Shown here: positions 11,135 to 21,093 of the stretch, piece by piece | How the letters are laid out: each line of letters opens with the position of its first letter | Position numbering within the stretch: the first letter of the stretch is position 1 | Assembly: GCF_004793475.1 (NCBI RefSeq) | Contig: NZ_SRYZ01000009.1 | Coordinates: forward strand, 1-64,000 | DNA from: Bacteroides muris (ex Afrizal et al. 2022) | Lineage (GTDB): Bacteria; Bacteroidota; Bacteroidia; Bacteroidales; Bacteroidaceae | Length of the DNA stretch: 64,000 bases | Reading direction: 5' to 3' | Made by a program: the position numbers and the translations under genes | Notes under the pieces: model-generated | Told to the model about the DNA's origin: nothing | Databases searched by the model: none | Seen by the model: the letters and a program-made list of their open reading frames with translations, nothing else

Positions 11135-12940
11135 TTACTCCATCACAAGCATTGTCCAGTACTTCAGCAAAGGCAAGGTAAAGGTAACCGTACCGTCTTT
11201 CTGTTCAAACACCAGTTCCTGCGAAGCACCGGCATGGAAATCGGGCGATGCAACCCATATCTTGTTCACTTTGCCGGAAACATTCATCTTCAGCGGTACG
11301 TCAGATACCAAGCGCGGTTCAGGCATTGTCCCATTCAAATCCCTCCAACTCAAATTATCTGCATTGAGGAAGTTAAGCAAATGAATGACTTGCCTGCCAT
11401 TTACATTTTTGGCATAAACAGTGATGGCAGACTTCTGCGGTGGCCACACATTCAGAGAAAGATTCTGTGTGGCATCCGTACAAGTCAAAGAAACAGCTAT
11501 CTCCGCCTCCGTATCCTTGTCACGAAGTAGATTCTGATAAGCTGTCATAAAGTCATAATAACGAATCATGGCTGTTTTCAGTACATCGTTCATTTGCAAA
11601 GCCGTGCTTGGAAAGTACTCGCGGCATAGCATGTGGTCGCCCAATTCCAAATGTGAACCACCCAATGCAAACATCACGGCATCCGTCAGCAGCACACCCG
11701 GTGTATTGAACTCACCGGTACTGCTACCTGCCTTGTCATAGTTCATGTATGCGGCAAACACCGTTTTCAAGGTATGGTTGCCATACTGGTCGTTCGCCTT
11801 GATAATGGTGTGCAAATCCTTGAAGCCTGCCTCATCGCCCCATACTTCATTATAAAGGAAATCCACTTTACCCGTACCAGCTATCTGGGAAGCTCCATAG
11901 CTGGAGACGGCATTCATCACCAAACGCTTGTCCGGATGCTTCTGTTTCATGGCTTCGATGAACGAGGCATATCCCTTAGGCAGATTTACCTTATTGCCAT
12001 CATAGTCATAGCGGTCACCCCGGTTTCCCAGTTGGTCTATCTGATAACCGTCAAAGTCCAGATTGGCATAAACATCATCGTTTTTCTGGGCAATATATGC
12101 CTGCCATTCCGTATTGGTGGGATTGAGCAGGAAGATATTACTTTTCCAACTGGAGGGCAAGTCATGCGAATCCTTATCCATACGTCCCGTGTTCTTGAAT
12201 ATGTACCATTCTTCCTTTACTCCGTCGGAAACGGCATCGTCCAAAGCTCCGAAACATAGATTGTAAAACATGGACTTCATGCCCAGGCTGTGTTGTGTAG
12301 AGATATACTTCTTCACTACCTCGGTATAGACCTCCCGGTTGGCAATGTCCTTATAGAGCTCGTCCAGATGCTCACGCGTACCACCTAACGGCCAGTGATG
12401 CTTGTTGTGCCAATCCTGAAACTGTACCCCGTTAATGTGGCAACGGTTCAGGAAAGCCATCTCCTTCTCTATCACTCCATCCACCTTTTTCGAAGCATCA
12501 AAAGTGGCAACGAAACCATAACGTGGAAAACGTGTCCAGTCACTGGATACATCTACGGCAATAGTACCAAGAATAACCTCTGTTCCATTCTCTTTTGTAC
12601 GGTATACATCCACCAGATAACCGGTATAATCGGTTGCCGGAGCAGTCCAAGTCCAAGTAGTACCGACAGCAGCCTGCTCCGATACAACCTTGTCCATTGT
12701 CCGGTAGCGGATTTTAGCTCCGGCAGGAAGGGCGTCAGCTGTAAAAGAAACACTCTCGCCCGGCCGGTAACATGCCTTGTCGGTAGTGAGATTGACCGTC
12801 AAGTCCGAGGTGACTGGGGTTACTTCCGTAACCCCTCCACTCTCTCCGCCTCCACCGGTACCGCTACCGGTATCATCACTCTCCTTGCTGCATGCAACCA
12901 GCAGCAAGGCTACCATTGTTGTATAAACTATCTTCTTCAT
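11135..12940 (-). CDS. GH66 endo-dextranase lipoprotein
   Basis: A 601-residue lipoprotein: MKKIVYTTMVALLLVAC with the lipidated Cys17, followed by the acidic sequence SKESDD typical of Bacteroides surface-exported lipoproteins, then a Gly/Ser linker. An N-terminal immunoglobulin-like domain (about 45-130) precedes the barrel. The catalytic pair is visible: Asp302 in DGYQIDQLGNRG (nucleophile) and Glu365 in FLYNEVWGDE (acid/base). GH66 members hydrolyse or cyclise alpha-1,6-glucan; a cyclising enzyme would carry an inserted CBM35, which I do not see, so endo-dextranase is the better reading. It would cut dextran at the cell surface to feed the SusC/D pair. Confidence 0.92.
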   Translation of the reverse strand: MKKIVYTTMVALLLVACSKESDDTGSGTGGGGESGGVTEVTPVTSDLTVNLTTDKACYRPGESVSFTADALPAGAKIRYRTMDKVVSEQAAVGTTWTWTAPATDYTGYLVDVYRTKENGTEVILGTIAVDVSSDWTRFPRYGFVATFDASKKVDGVIEKEMAFLNRCHINGVQFQDWHNKHHWPLGGTREHLDELYKDIANREVYTEVVKKYISTQHSLGMKSMFYNLCFGALDDAVSDGVKEEWYIFKNTGRMDKDSHDLPSSWKSNIFLLNPTNTEWQAYIAQKNDDVYANLDFDGYQIDQLGNRGDRYDYDGNKVNLPKGYASFIEAMKQKHPDKRLVMNAVSSYGASQIAGTGKVDFLYNEVWGDEAGFKDLHTIIKANDQYGNHTLKTVFAAYMNYDKAGSSTGEFNTPGVLLTDAVMFALGGSHLELGDHMLCREYFPSTALQMNDVLKTAMIRYYDFMTAYQNLLRDKDTEAEIAVSLTCTDATQNLSLNVWPPQKSAITVYAKNVNGRQVIHLLNFLNADNLSWRDLNGTMPEPRLVSDVPLKMNVSGKVNKIWVASPDFHAGASQELVFEQKDGTVTFTLPLLKYWTMLVME

Positions 12941-12953
12941 CTATTGTAGATAC

Positions 12954-14450
12954 CTATTGTTTCACGATTGAAATTGTCTCTTCCAGCTGATTCAAAGTAA
13001 TCAGATAGGAACCTGCTGTCGTAATCTTCCACTTCTGGTCGATGCCGCCTACCATCACGTCCAGATATTGCGCTTTGAACGCTTCGTCTGATTTATCAAG
13101 GAAAAGCATCGGTTCAGTTTCTCCGGCAGGCTGTTTGTCTGCTACAGCCGGCATAAACCAGGCTCCATTCCAATCTTCCTGCTTATCACAAGTAAATTTC
13201 AACTCACCGGCATTCAGCGTACCTTTCCAAGTGAACACATACGGATTATCCGTTGTCTGCATCGGCGTAGCATCACCAATCGTCCAACCGGCCGGAGTAG
13301 CATCACCTACCATATAAATCATCTCATACGGAGTAAATTCGCTCATCATCATGCGTTCCTTACCACTACGGATATCCATGCAAATCTTGTAGGCCTTGCC
13401 GCATTCCCCGTCTTTCAGCACCCATTTATTGTCCGGGTCGAACCCTTTCACAAACACCACTTCTGTATCGGTATAAGCAGCATCGGCGTTCTTGGCCTTA
13501 TACATATTCTCCCAACTTCCATCGGAGGTTCCGAACTTGAATTCCCCTCCTTTGCCCACTTCGAAGAACTTGCCGAAGCGGAACAAGTATGGGTCGAGCA
13601 CATCTTGTTTCATCTTCACGAATCCCCAATCCGTAGCGTTACCCACAAAATAAAGCTGGTCATAGACAGGTGCCAACGTCTCTGTCTGGGTCAATGTAAG
13701 AACACCGGTAAACAGATTGGCCTCGACGATGTAATTATGATCTTCTTCGACAATAAAAGGTATGTCCGGCTGGTCATCACTGCTACGAAGCATCAGCAAG
13801 CCGTCTGTTCCCTTGTTGTAAGAGGGCAGGAATGAGCCTAAGGTCGTGATGAACTTAAATTCACCCGCAACAAGTCGGCCCGTCCATGTAAAGATACCAT
13901 TGTCCTTGCGGATCATTTCTGTCGCATCATCGGCACTCCATCCGCCCGGAGTGGCACTACCTATAAGATAAAGGGTGGATGTAAGCGGTTTATAAGCAGT
14001 AACGCTGAAAGCAGTGATAGATACCTGCTTTTCGTCCCGTTCCGTTACAACAGCTGTCAACCGCGCCTCCAGCGAAATGTTCTCCCCAGCAGTTGCCCCA
14101 AAATGGTTGCGCAGGATGTCATTCAATTCCTCCACGTTCTTTTTCCATGAGTATTCTTGTACGGCATTCTCCACAGCCACATAAGAGTTTGCAAAATTAC
14201 TGCCGGCCTTTGCCAGTTCCAACGTATAGGATATTTTATTGCCCGTCCCATAATTGGTTCCCGTAGTCCAGGAAAGCTCCAGGGCATCATCGGCATGTGC
14301 CTGCTCATTCAAAACAACTTCCGTCTTGCTGACCGTCAGTACAAGTTCATTCTGTCCTTTATCCAATTCCATGTAATCATCATCTACACAAGCAGATAAG
14401 GCTGCACAGCCCAGTAAGGCAAATACAAGGTGTGAAATATATTTCTTCAT
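12954..14450 (-). CDS. SusE/SusF-like outer membrane starch-binding lipoprotein
   Basis: A 498-residue lipoprotein with lipobox LSAC (Cys21) and an acidic DDD export signal. An N-terminal SusE-type domain (about 35-150) is followed by three similar carbohydrate-binding modules, each starting with a variant of LYLIGSATPGGW (near 155, 263 and 375) and containing the pattern W-x-G-x-L-x-A-G-E-x-K-F. SusE has two such modules and SusF three, so this protein has a SusF-like arrangement at the SusE position. It probably holds alpha-glucan at the cell surface next to SusC/SusD. It is not catalytic. Confidence 0.88.
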   Translation of the reverse strand: MKKYISHLVFALLGCAALSACVDDDYMELDKGQNELVLTVSKTEVVLNEQAHADDALELSWTTGTNYGTGNKISYTLELAKAGSNFANSYVAVENAVQEYSWKKNVEELNDILRNHFGATAGENISLEARLTAVVTERDEKQVSITAFSVTAYKPLTSTLYLIGSATPGGWSADDATEMIRKDNGIFTWTGRLVAGEFKFITTLGSFLPSYNKGTDGLLMLRSSDDQPDIPFIVEEDHNYIVEANLFTGVLTLTQTETLAPVYDQLYFVGNATDWGFVKMKQDVLDPYLFRFGKFFEVGKGGEFKFGTSDGSWENMYKAKNADAAYTDTEVVFVKGFDPDNKWVLKDGECGKAYKICMDIRSGKERMMMSEFTPYEMIYMVGDATPAGWTIGDATPMQTTDNPYVFTWKGTLNAGELKFTCDKQEDWNGAWFMPAVADKQPAGETEPMLFLDKSDEAFKAQYLDVMVGGIDQKWKITTAGSYLITLNQLEETISIVKQ

Positions 14451-14472
14451 ATTATTCTTCTGATTAAATTAA

Positions 14473-15963
14473 TTAATAACCCGGGTTCTGCACCATTAAG
14501 GTATTAGCATCCATCTCCGTCTGCGGAATAGGGAACAGCAAGCGGTTCTTGTTCACGTTGCTCTTTCCAATGGAATGCAGGAATTTAATGGCATACTCTC
14601 CATTGTTGACACGAATCATGTCGAACCAGCGATGCCCTTCGAAAGCTAGTTCCATGCGGCGCTCATGGATAATCTTTTCACGCATGGTTTCCTGTGACAA
14701 GCCCGAAACCTCCGGCAGTCCGGCACGCTTACGTACAATATTCAAAGGAGCGGCAGCCTGGTCAGGGCGTCCCATTTCATTCAAAGCTTCGGCCTTCTTC
14801 AGCAGGACGTCCGCATAACGATAAATTACGAAGTTCGCAGGATTGGTGTTATACTCCGGAGAAACCGTTTTCGACACTAGGAACTTGCGTACATTGTATC
14901 CCGTATTGGAATAAGAGCTTTTGTAAGCCTTACCGTCAAAGTCCGGACATCCGGCATAAAGCACGGTCAAATCCTTACGTTTGTCACCGCTCTCATATTG
15001 CCCCACAAATTCTTCTGTAGGCTGGTTCCAGCCATAACTTCCGGCAACAAAATCCGAATTACGGGGCCCCATGAAAGTGGAAAGCCAGGAAGACTGCGGG
15101 TTGTTCCCCCAGAAATCATATTCCGTATTTCCCGAATACTGGACTTCGAATAAAGATTCCGGCCCGTTATTGACCAATGCATCGAAATTGTCCTCATACT
15201 TGCAGGAAGAAAGGTCATACCCCAAATTTGTTATCTCATCACACAAATCAGATACCTCCTGATAATATTCCGTATGATTAGGAGCCAGCGTCAGATAAAT
15301 ATCTGCCAACATGGCCAAAGCTGCATCTTTGCAAGCACGTCCCACATTTTCGTCGTCGTAAGAAGACTTGGCAGGAAGCAGGTCAACCGCATTCTTACAA
15401 TCGGAAATTATCTGGGCATAAGTCTCTTCGACTGTAGCGCGTGCAATGTCTGTCGGTTCTCCCGGATTATAAGGAGCCAAACGCAGTGGAACACCACCGT
15501 ACAGACGTACCAATACATAGTAATAATGTGCACGGAGAAAATAAGCCTCTCCCAGACAGCGGTTCTTGATTCTCTCTGACACGGCTTCAGCCTCCAAAAG
15601 ACTATTCAACACAATGTTGCATTGTCCTATCCCCACCCAGGGAGAACGCCACATGTACAATGCCATGCCATTGTCGCTCTGCGTTATGAAGTTAGAAGCT
15701 TGTATCGTTTCAAGACCATCAGTACCGCCACCGGCACCAACCAAGCTATTGCCTGCCACAATATCCAATGTCCAGATACGCTGGTTGTACATATTGGAAG
15801 ACTGAAGGGTGCGATAGCAGGCATTGGTCAGAGCAATGGCCACATCATCGGTCACCGTCGTTTCCGGGTCAACCGTATTTTTAGGAGACTTGTCCAGGAA
15901 GTCGCTGCAGGAAGCCAGCAGCAATACCGCCAGCATATATAGTAAATTTGTTATCTTTTTCAT
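14473..15963 (-). CDS. SusD-like glycan-binding lipoprotein
   Basis: A 496-residue RagB/SusD family lipoprotein. The start at 15963 gives MKKITNLLYMLAVLLLASC with a clear lipobox; an ATG five codons upstream would touch the susC stop codon. The N-terminal TPR part holds RCLGEAYFLRAHYYYVLVRL, the C-terminal half holds RYADVLLKKAEALNEMG and HERRMELAFEGHRWFDMIR, all characteristic of the family. It closes as a lid over the SusC channel and captures the oligosaccharide. The gene starts 14 bp after the susC stop codon, so the two are co-translated. Confidence 0.95.
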   Translation of the reverse strand: MKKITNLLYMLAVLLLASCSDFLDKSPKNTVDPETTVTDDVAIALTNACYRTLQSSNMYNQRIWTLDIVAGNSLVGAGGGTDGLETIQASNFITQSDNGMALYMWRSPWVGIGQCNIVLNSLLEAEAVSERIKNRCLGEAYFLRAHYYYVLVRLYGGVPLRLAPYNPGEPTDIARATVEETYAQIISDCKNAVDLLPAKSSYDDENVGRACKDAALAMLADIYLTLAPNHTEYYQEVSDLCDEITNLGYDLSSCKYEDNFDALVNNGPESLFEVQYSGNTEYDFWGNNPQSSWLSTFMGPRNSDFVAGSYGWNQPTEEFVGQYESGDKRKDLTVLYAGCPDFDGKAYKSSYSNTGYNVRKFLVSKTVSPEYNTNPANFVIYRYADVLLKKAEALNEMGRPDQAAAPLNIVRKRAGLPEVSGLSQETMREKIIHERRMELAFEGHRWFDMIRVNNGEYAIKFLHSIGKSNVNKNRLLFPIPQTEMDANTLMVQNPGY

Positions 15964-15977
15964 ATCCGAGTCAATCA

Positions 15978-18900
15978 TTAAAAGTTAAAGTTTAATCCTA
16001 CACTGAACGTACGGGAGATGGGGTAACGATTCTGATCTATTCCGTTAATACCCACTTCGGGGTCGAAACCGGAATATCCGGTGATGGTAGCCACATTCTC
16101 ACAAGAGAGTGAAAGGCGTGCATTCTCAATCCGGGCTTTCTGCAACCACTGCTTCGGGAAAGTATATGAGAGTGTGATATTCTTCAAGCGCAGATAAGAA
16201 CCATTCTCCACAAAGCGATCTGATACGCGTGTATTCTGATTGGGGTCGCCGAACACGGCACGCGGCATCGAATTACTGGTGCCCTCTCCTTGCCAACGCT
16301 CCAGTACGTCGATAGTCTGGTTATAGGCAGCTGCCATACCGGTATTGTCGATATTGTTGGCATTGTATATCTTATTTCCGGCTATACCTTGCAGGAAAAC
16401 AGAAAGTTCGAAACCCTTATAGGAAAGGCTGTTGTTCATGGAGAACAGCCAACTTGGGTTCGGGTTACCGATGACGGTACGGTCACTATCATTGATGACA
16501 CCATCGTTGTTCAAATCCCTGAAACGGATATCACCCGGCTCAGCTCCCGGCTGCACGGCATGTGTATTCACTTCAGACTGGTTCTGGAAGATTCCGTCCG
16601 TAACATAGCCGTAGAAGACATTAATGGGATAGTCCTTTGCTAGCATCGTTACATAGGAGTTATTGATTTGGTTAATGTAATAAGGAACGTCGCTGTTCAA
16701 ATCCTTAATTTTATTCTTGTTGTAAGTGGCGGTCAGATTCGTTTCCCATCCCAGTTCACCCGTCAGGTTGATGGTATGCAGGCTCATTTCAATACCTTGA
16801 TTACGTACTTTTCCGGCATTGGTATACGTGGTTGTAGTATCTTCAAATCCCGATGTGATGGGGATAGACGCCTTTACCAGCATGTCTCTCGTCTCCTTCA
16901 GATAAGCATCGAACGAGAACATAACGCGTGAATTGAACAGTGAGGCATCAAAACCGATGTTGGTTTGTGCCACCTCTTCCCAATGGATATACGGGTTGGC
17001 AAGAGTAGAAGAAACCAGCGCTGTCTGATTGCCGCTCGAAATGCCAAAAGGATATACACTGGTATTGTAGGATGCCAGATAGCTGTAGTTTCCAACACTT
17101 GCCTGGCTACCGGTCACACCGTATCCCGCACGCACTTTCAGGTCATTGATATAGTCGTTTTTTGGAAACCACTTTTCCTGAGAGGCACGCCATGCCACAG
17201 ATACGGAAGGGAAAGTACCCCAGCGATGTTTCTTACCGAAACGGCTGGAACCGTCACGACGAATGGTTGCAGTCAGCAAATAGCGGTCTTCGTAAGAGTA
17301 GTTGACACGTGCCATGTAAGAGAGCAATGCCCACTCTGTCTCGTTTCCACCGATGGCATACATTTCCTCGCCATTATCCATTTCGTGCACATTGTCGAAC
17401 ATAAACACATTCTTCTGCGCATTCAGGTAGTCGTTGGTGTTCCATTGGGCAGACATACCAGCCATCAATCCCACACGATGTTTTTCTGCAAAAGTATGGT
17501 CGAATAGGAAATAGTTGTCCCACAAATAAGTGAACGACTTGTTATCGCTCTTATAACGTGAAGTCTCCTCTGTGGGAGTGGGTTTCCAGTTATACTTGGG
17601 GGTAAAGTTGTCTATGAACCAGAATTTGGCATCATAGCCGAAAGTACTTTTAAACTTAAGCCATTTGGTAAAAGTAAGTTCTGCCGTCAAGTTGGCCAGG
17701 AAGTTATATCCATCAGTCTGACTCTTGTTCAGTTCCGTCGGTCCAATGGGGTTGCGCGTGCTGCCATACCATTCCGAGTTACCATCAGGGCCACTCCAAC
17801 TGCCATCTTCATTCTTCACCGGATAAATGGGGAGCGCTTTCAGTGCGTCGCCTATATTATAGCTGCCCGACTTCTTCGTATCGGCACTGAACGTAATGTT
17901 ATTGGAGAACTTCAACCATTTCAAGACTTGCGCATCACTGTTGGACTGGAATGTGAAGCGACGGTAATTCACACTCTTCACGATACCGGACTGATCCAGA
18001 AAACCACCGGACACATAATAATGGGATTTCTCGTTACCGCCGGAATAACTTACCGTATAGTTCTGCATCACACCCGTACGGAGCAATTCATCCATCCAGT
18101 CGGTACCTGCACCCAATTCAGAAGGATTGGCCCATTCCGGATTAGGATTGCGTCCACTGTTCACCATCATGTCATTACTCAACTCGGCATACTGCGCCGC
18201 GTTCAATAAAGAAGGTACGTTCGTAGCATTCTGGAAAGAGTAATTGGCAGATACAGCAAGTTTTCCTTTTCCTTCCGTACCGCGTTTGGTGGTAATCATC
18301 ACAACTCCATTGGCTCCCCGAGAACCGTAGATGGCTGTGGCCGAAGCATCCTTCAATACATCCAAACGTTCCACATCGGCCATATTCAAGGAAGACAAGC
18401 CCAAGTCGGTAGGCACTCCGTCAATCACGACCAGCGGGTCGCAGTTGTTGATAGAACCCAAACCACGAATCTTGATGGATACATTGTCTCCCGGTTTACC
18501 GGCATCTACAATCTGTACACCTGAGATTTTTCCCTGGATGGCTTGTCCCAAATTGGATACGGGGGAATCCTTGATATCCTTGTTGCCAATGGAGGACACT
18601 GCTCCTGTAAGGTCGCTTTTCTTCATGGTACCATATCCTATCACCACGACTTCATCCAGCATTTCGGTGTCTTCAGACAAAACTACCTGAAGCTGTTTCT
18701 GTCCTTTCACCTGAACCTCCTGGGTCTTATAGCCTACAAATGAAACGACAAGGGTACCGTTCGGAGACATGTTCAAAGAGAAATCACCGTCAATACCGGT
18801 TATTGTCCCATTTGTGGTTCCTTTTTCCATTACACTGGCGCCAATAACCGTTTCACCGGTCTGGTCTTTCACTACACCTTGTACTGTAATTTGCTGCGCG

Positions 18901-18980
18901 AACATGCACATCGGAAGTAACATCCCTATCAGACAAACCATCATCCGTAGCCTGCCGATTGGCATTTTGTACTTTTGCAT
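15978..18980 (-). CDS. SusC-like TonB-dependent outer membrane transporter
   Basis: A 1000-residue transporter. The chosen start (18980) gives MQKYKMPIGRLRMMVCLIGM and a signal peptide ending near MFAQQ; the upstream extension in the same frame looks like leader. A carboxypeptidase-like N-terminal domain (GVVKDQTGETVIGASVMEKG) comes first, then the TonB box/plug segment (EVVVIGYGTMKKSDLTGAVS) and plug domain (SIKIRGLGSINNCDPLVVID), then a 22-strand barrel ending in aromatic FSVGLNFNF. With the SusD-like lipoprotein it imports gluco-oligosaccharides, using energy from TonB-ExbBD. It is the first gene of the PUL operon. Confidence 0.96.
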   Translation of the reverse strand: MQKYKMPIGRLRMMVCLIGMLLPMCMFAQQITVQGVVKDQTGETVIGASVMEKGTTNGTITGIDGDFSLNMSPNGTLVVSFVGYKTQEVQVKGQKQLQVVLSEDTEMLDEVVVIGYGTMKKSDLTGAVSSIGNKDIKDSPVSNLGQAIQGKISGVQIVDAGKPGDNVSIKIRGLGSINNCDPLVVIDGVPTDLGLSSLNMADVERLDVLKDASATAIYGSRGANGVVMITTKRGTEGKGKLAVSANYSFQNATNVPSLLNAAQYAELSNDMMVNSGRNPNPEWANPSELGAGTDWMDELLRTGVMQNYTVSYSGGNEKSHYYVSGGFLDQSGIVKSVNYRRFTFQSNSDAQVLKWLKFSNNITFSADTKKSGSYNIGDALKALPIYPVKNEDGSWSGPDGNSEWYGSTRNPIGPTELNKSQTDGYNFLANLTAELTFTKWLKFKSTFGYDAKFWFIDNFTPKYNWKPTPTEETSRYKSDNKSFTYLWDNYFLFDHTFAEKHRVGLMAGMSAQWNTNDYLNAQKNVFMFDNVHEMDNGEEMYAIGGNETEWALLSYMARVNYSYEDRYLLTATIRRDGSSRFGKKHRWGTFPSVSVAWRASQEKWFPKNDYINDLKVRAGYGVTGSQASVGNYSYLASYNTSVYPFGISSGNQTALVSSTLANPYIHWEEVAQTNIGFDASLFNSRVMFSFDAYLKETRDMLVKASIPITSGFEDTTTTYTNAGKVRNQGIEMSLHTINLTGELGWETNLTATYNKNKIKDLNSDVPYYINQINNSYVTMLAKDYPINVFYGYVTDGIFQNQSEVNTHAVQPGAEPGDIRFRDLNNDGVINDSDRTVIGNPNPSWLFSMNNSLSYKGFELSVFLQGIAGNKIYNANNIDNTGMAAAYNQTIDVLERWQGEGTSNSMPRAVFGDPNQNTRVSDRFVENGSYLRLKNITLSYTFPKQWLQKARIENARLSLSCENVATITGYSGFDPEVGINGIDQNRYPISRTFSVGLNFNF

Positions 18981-19050
18981 AATATAAGAATTAAAAGTTA
19001 ATAATAAAAACATAAATCACATGTGTCACTCTTTCCGAAGAGGAACAATG

Positions 19051-19058
19051 CAAATGTA
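19051..19058 (-). promoter_or_regulatory. Candidate -7 box of the susC operon
   Basis: Read on the minus strand, TACATTTG matches TAnnTTTG and would start transcription about 63 nt before the susC start codon. There is no clear -33 TTTG at the proper distance, as expected for an activator-dependent promoter. Confidence 0.5.
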
Positions 19059-19091
19059 TCAGATAAGAGAGGTCAATAGTGGGAGAAAGAG

Positions 19092-19181
19092 TAAAAAAGT
19101 AGTGTATTACACCATTAAAACAGATTTAAAATTCTATTTATCAATAACATATAAAATCATTATACAACTAAAAAAGTAGTG
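19092..19181. promoter_or_regulatory. Two perfect 13-bp direct repeats, candidate SusR-like operator
   Basis: TAAAAAAGTAGTG occurs at 19092-19104 and again, without mismatch, at 19169-19181, 77 bp apart, in the non-coding stretch between the susC start and the end of the regulator gene. The first copy lies 34 bp upstream of the candidate susC -7 box, where an activator would bind. The link to the SusR-like protein is inferred from position only. Confidence 0.5.
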
Positions 19182-19229
19182 GAAATATAAACGTATAAGA
19201 GACACTTTCAGGCTTCAAAATCCCAAATT

Positions 19230-20888
19230 TCAGTTCTTCGACTTGCCAATTTTCATCACTTCCTGTTCCAATAAGTCGCGGTCACCGGCAGCTTTATTGC
19301 GGACTTTCGTACGATAGTTATAAATAGTAGTAACGGAATACCGAAGGAATTGGGCTATCTTCACGCTGTCAGTAATACCCAAACGTATCAATGCAAAGAT
19401 ACGCAACTCTGTATTCATCCGTTCGCCATTTTTCAGGGATATTTGCTCATTATCGGCAAGCAGGGCATTGAAGTCTTCTACAAAAGTAGGAAACAGCTGC
19501 AGGAAAGTATTGTCAAAGTTGGTATAGAATTCCTTCAATTCTCCTTCTATAAATTTGGAAGACTTGATGTTCTTGTAAAGCTCTTCCACATTTCCGGTAG
19601 CGGCAATCTTTCCCAGCGACCGGCGGTAATTGTCCATCTTTTCCAAATAGACCGAGCACTGATCCATATATCGGCCGATATACTCCTCCTTCAGATAAGA
19701 GTTTTCAGCAATGCTATGGTTCGCCTCCTTGAGCTGTGCATTGGAGAGATGAAGCTCATTGTTCAGCTCCTTCAGCCGTTTGTTGGCATCAATCACTTCT
19801 CTGCGGGCAGCAGCCACTTTCTTCATCTGCTTGTACACATAGAATATGGCAAGCAACAGAAAAAGTGAAAGCAGGCTGATAGATACCAGTGCCCATTTCA
19901 TCTGCTCTTGCTGCTTCTCTGTCTTTTGCTGGTAAGCATCATTAATGATAGGAAAGATTTCCAGAATCTCCAGCTTGCGCAATCGGGCATTGCAGGCGGC
20001 TGCGTCTTCCATACATATCTTCACATAAGAATAGGCACGCTCGATATCCCCTTCCTGGTAAAGCAGTACCGCGAGCTTGCGCAAAGAGACATATTCACGG
20101 ACAGCGGTTTTCATATCCGCTATAGCAGAAACAATCAGGTATTCCTTTTCCTTCTCCTTGTCACCTTTCAGACGGTAAGACTCTGATAAAGTATAGGCAC
20201 AAATCGCAACGTCGTGTTCATAGTCCTTCTGCTGTGCCAGATAATCTGTCAGCAAACGGATGGCCTTGTCACATTCATTGCGTACATTATACTGGTCGGA
20301 CTGAATCAAGGTATGTATCAGAAGATTATCTTTATTGACCAGCAACAACGAATCACGATATCTGTCCGTAAGCTCCGCATAAAGCTTCTTTTCATATTCC
20401 GTCACAGCATAATCGGCCATAAGGCCATAGACCGTACGATAGATATGGTAATAATATGGACGGATAGCCTCCGATAACCGATTTGCATGAATATTCTGCA
20501 TTAAATCCATACCCTCCTTATACATACCGGTCATTCCCAAAACATCTGCTTTATTCATGCGAGCATTGTCTATGTATTCCGGGTTTCCAAGACGTATGGC
20601 TATCCGTTCCCTCTCCTCGGCCACGTGCAATGCAGAATCCGTATTGAACGAACGGTACTCATCCAGCAATGTGCCAAGAATGGCAAAACGTTCTTCAGCC
20701 GGTATCTGCCGATACAACTGTCTTTTCAGCTCCACCAGCTTCAGCTCTTTCTGCTCCATATATATGGGACGCTCCTTTATCACCCGGTCCAGTTTCAGCA
20801 GCAAAGAATCCGCCCGGCTGCTGTTTGCAGCATAAAGGCGGCACATATAGATGGTACAAAGACACAAGAATATAATTATATTTTTCAT
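19230..20888 (-). CDS. SusR-like membrane transcriptional regulator (DUF6377)
   Basis: A 552-residue protein. Its signal/anchor segment is at 1-20, followed by a TPR-like helical region (about 25-320), a transmembrane helix at about 332-352 and a coiled coil (about 355-400, KRLKELNNELHLSNAQLKEA). A C-terminal LuxR-like helix-turn-helix (about 497-530, IRLGITDSVKIAQFLRYS) completes it. This is the architecture of SusR, which senses maltose in the periplasm and activates sus genes. The neighbouring operon is alpha-1,6-glucan specific, so isomaltose-type sugars are the expected inducer. The gene is codirectional with susC and ends about 250 bp upstream of it. Confidence 0.88.
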   Translation of the reverse strand: MKNIIIFLCLCTIYMCRLYAANSSRADSLLLKLDRVIKERPIYMEQKELKLVELKRQLYRQIPAEERFAILGTLLDEYRSFNTDSALHVAEERERIAIRLGNPEYIDNARMNKADVLGMTGMYKEGMDLMQNIHANRLSEAIRPYYYHIYRTVYGLMADYAVTEYEKKLYAELTDRYRDSLLLVNKDNLLIHTLIQSDQYNVRNECDKAIRLLTDYLAQQKDYEHDVAICAYTLSESYRLKGDKEKEKEYLIVSAIADMKTAVREYVSLRKLAVLLYQEGDIERAYSYVKICMEDAAACNARLRKLEILEIFPIINDAYQQKTEKQQEQMKWALVSISLLSLFLLLAIFYVYKQMKKVAAARREVIDANKRLKELNNELHLSNAQLKEANHSIAENSYLKEEYIGRYMDQCSVYLEKMDNYRRSLGKIAATGNVEELYKNIKSSKFIEGELKEFYTNFDNTFLQLFPTFVEDFNALLADNEQISLKNGERMNTELRIFALIRLGITDSVKIAQFLRYSVTTIYNYRTKVRNKAAGDRDLLEQEVMKIGKSKN

Positions 20889-20935
20889 ACGGCTTTCTGA
20901 TTAGTCAAAGGCAATACTTTTTGAGAATCCTCATG

Positions 20936-20943
20936 CAAAAGTA
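20936..20943 (-). promoter_or_regulatory. Candidate -7 box of the SusR-like gene
   Basis: On the minus strand TACTTTTG fits TAnnTTTG, 47 bp before the start codon. No convincing -33 element is visible. Confidence 0.35.
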
Positions 20944-21093
20944 ATTAAAATACCATAAAATCCTATTCTACTATCATTAAAAGCTCGAAAGCAGAGTGAT
21001 AAAAGGGCATACTGCAAGCAAAAGATTTAAAATATTGAATTACCTTTACGGAGAATTCAAAGATAGACCATATCATAATATCATCCGATTATC

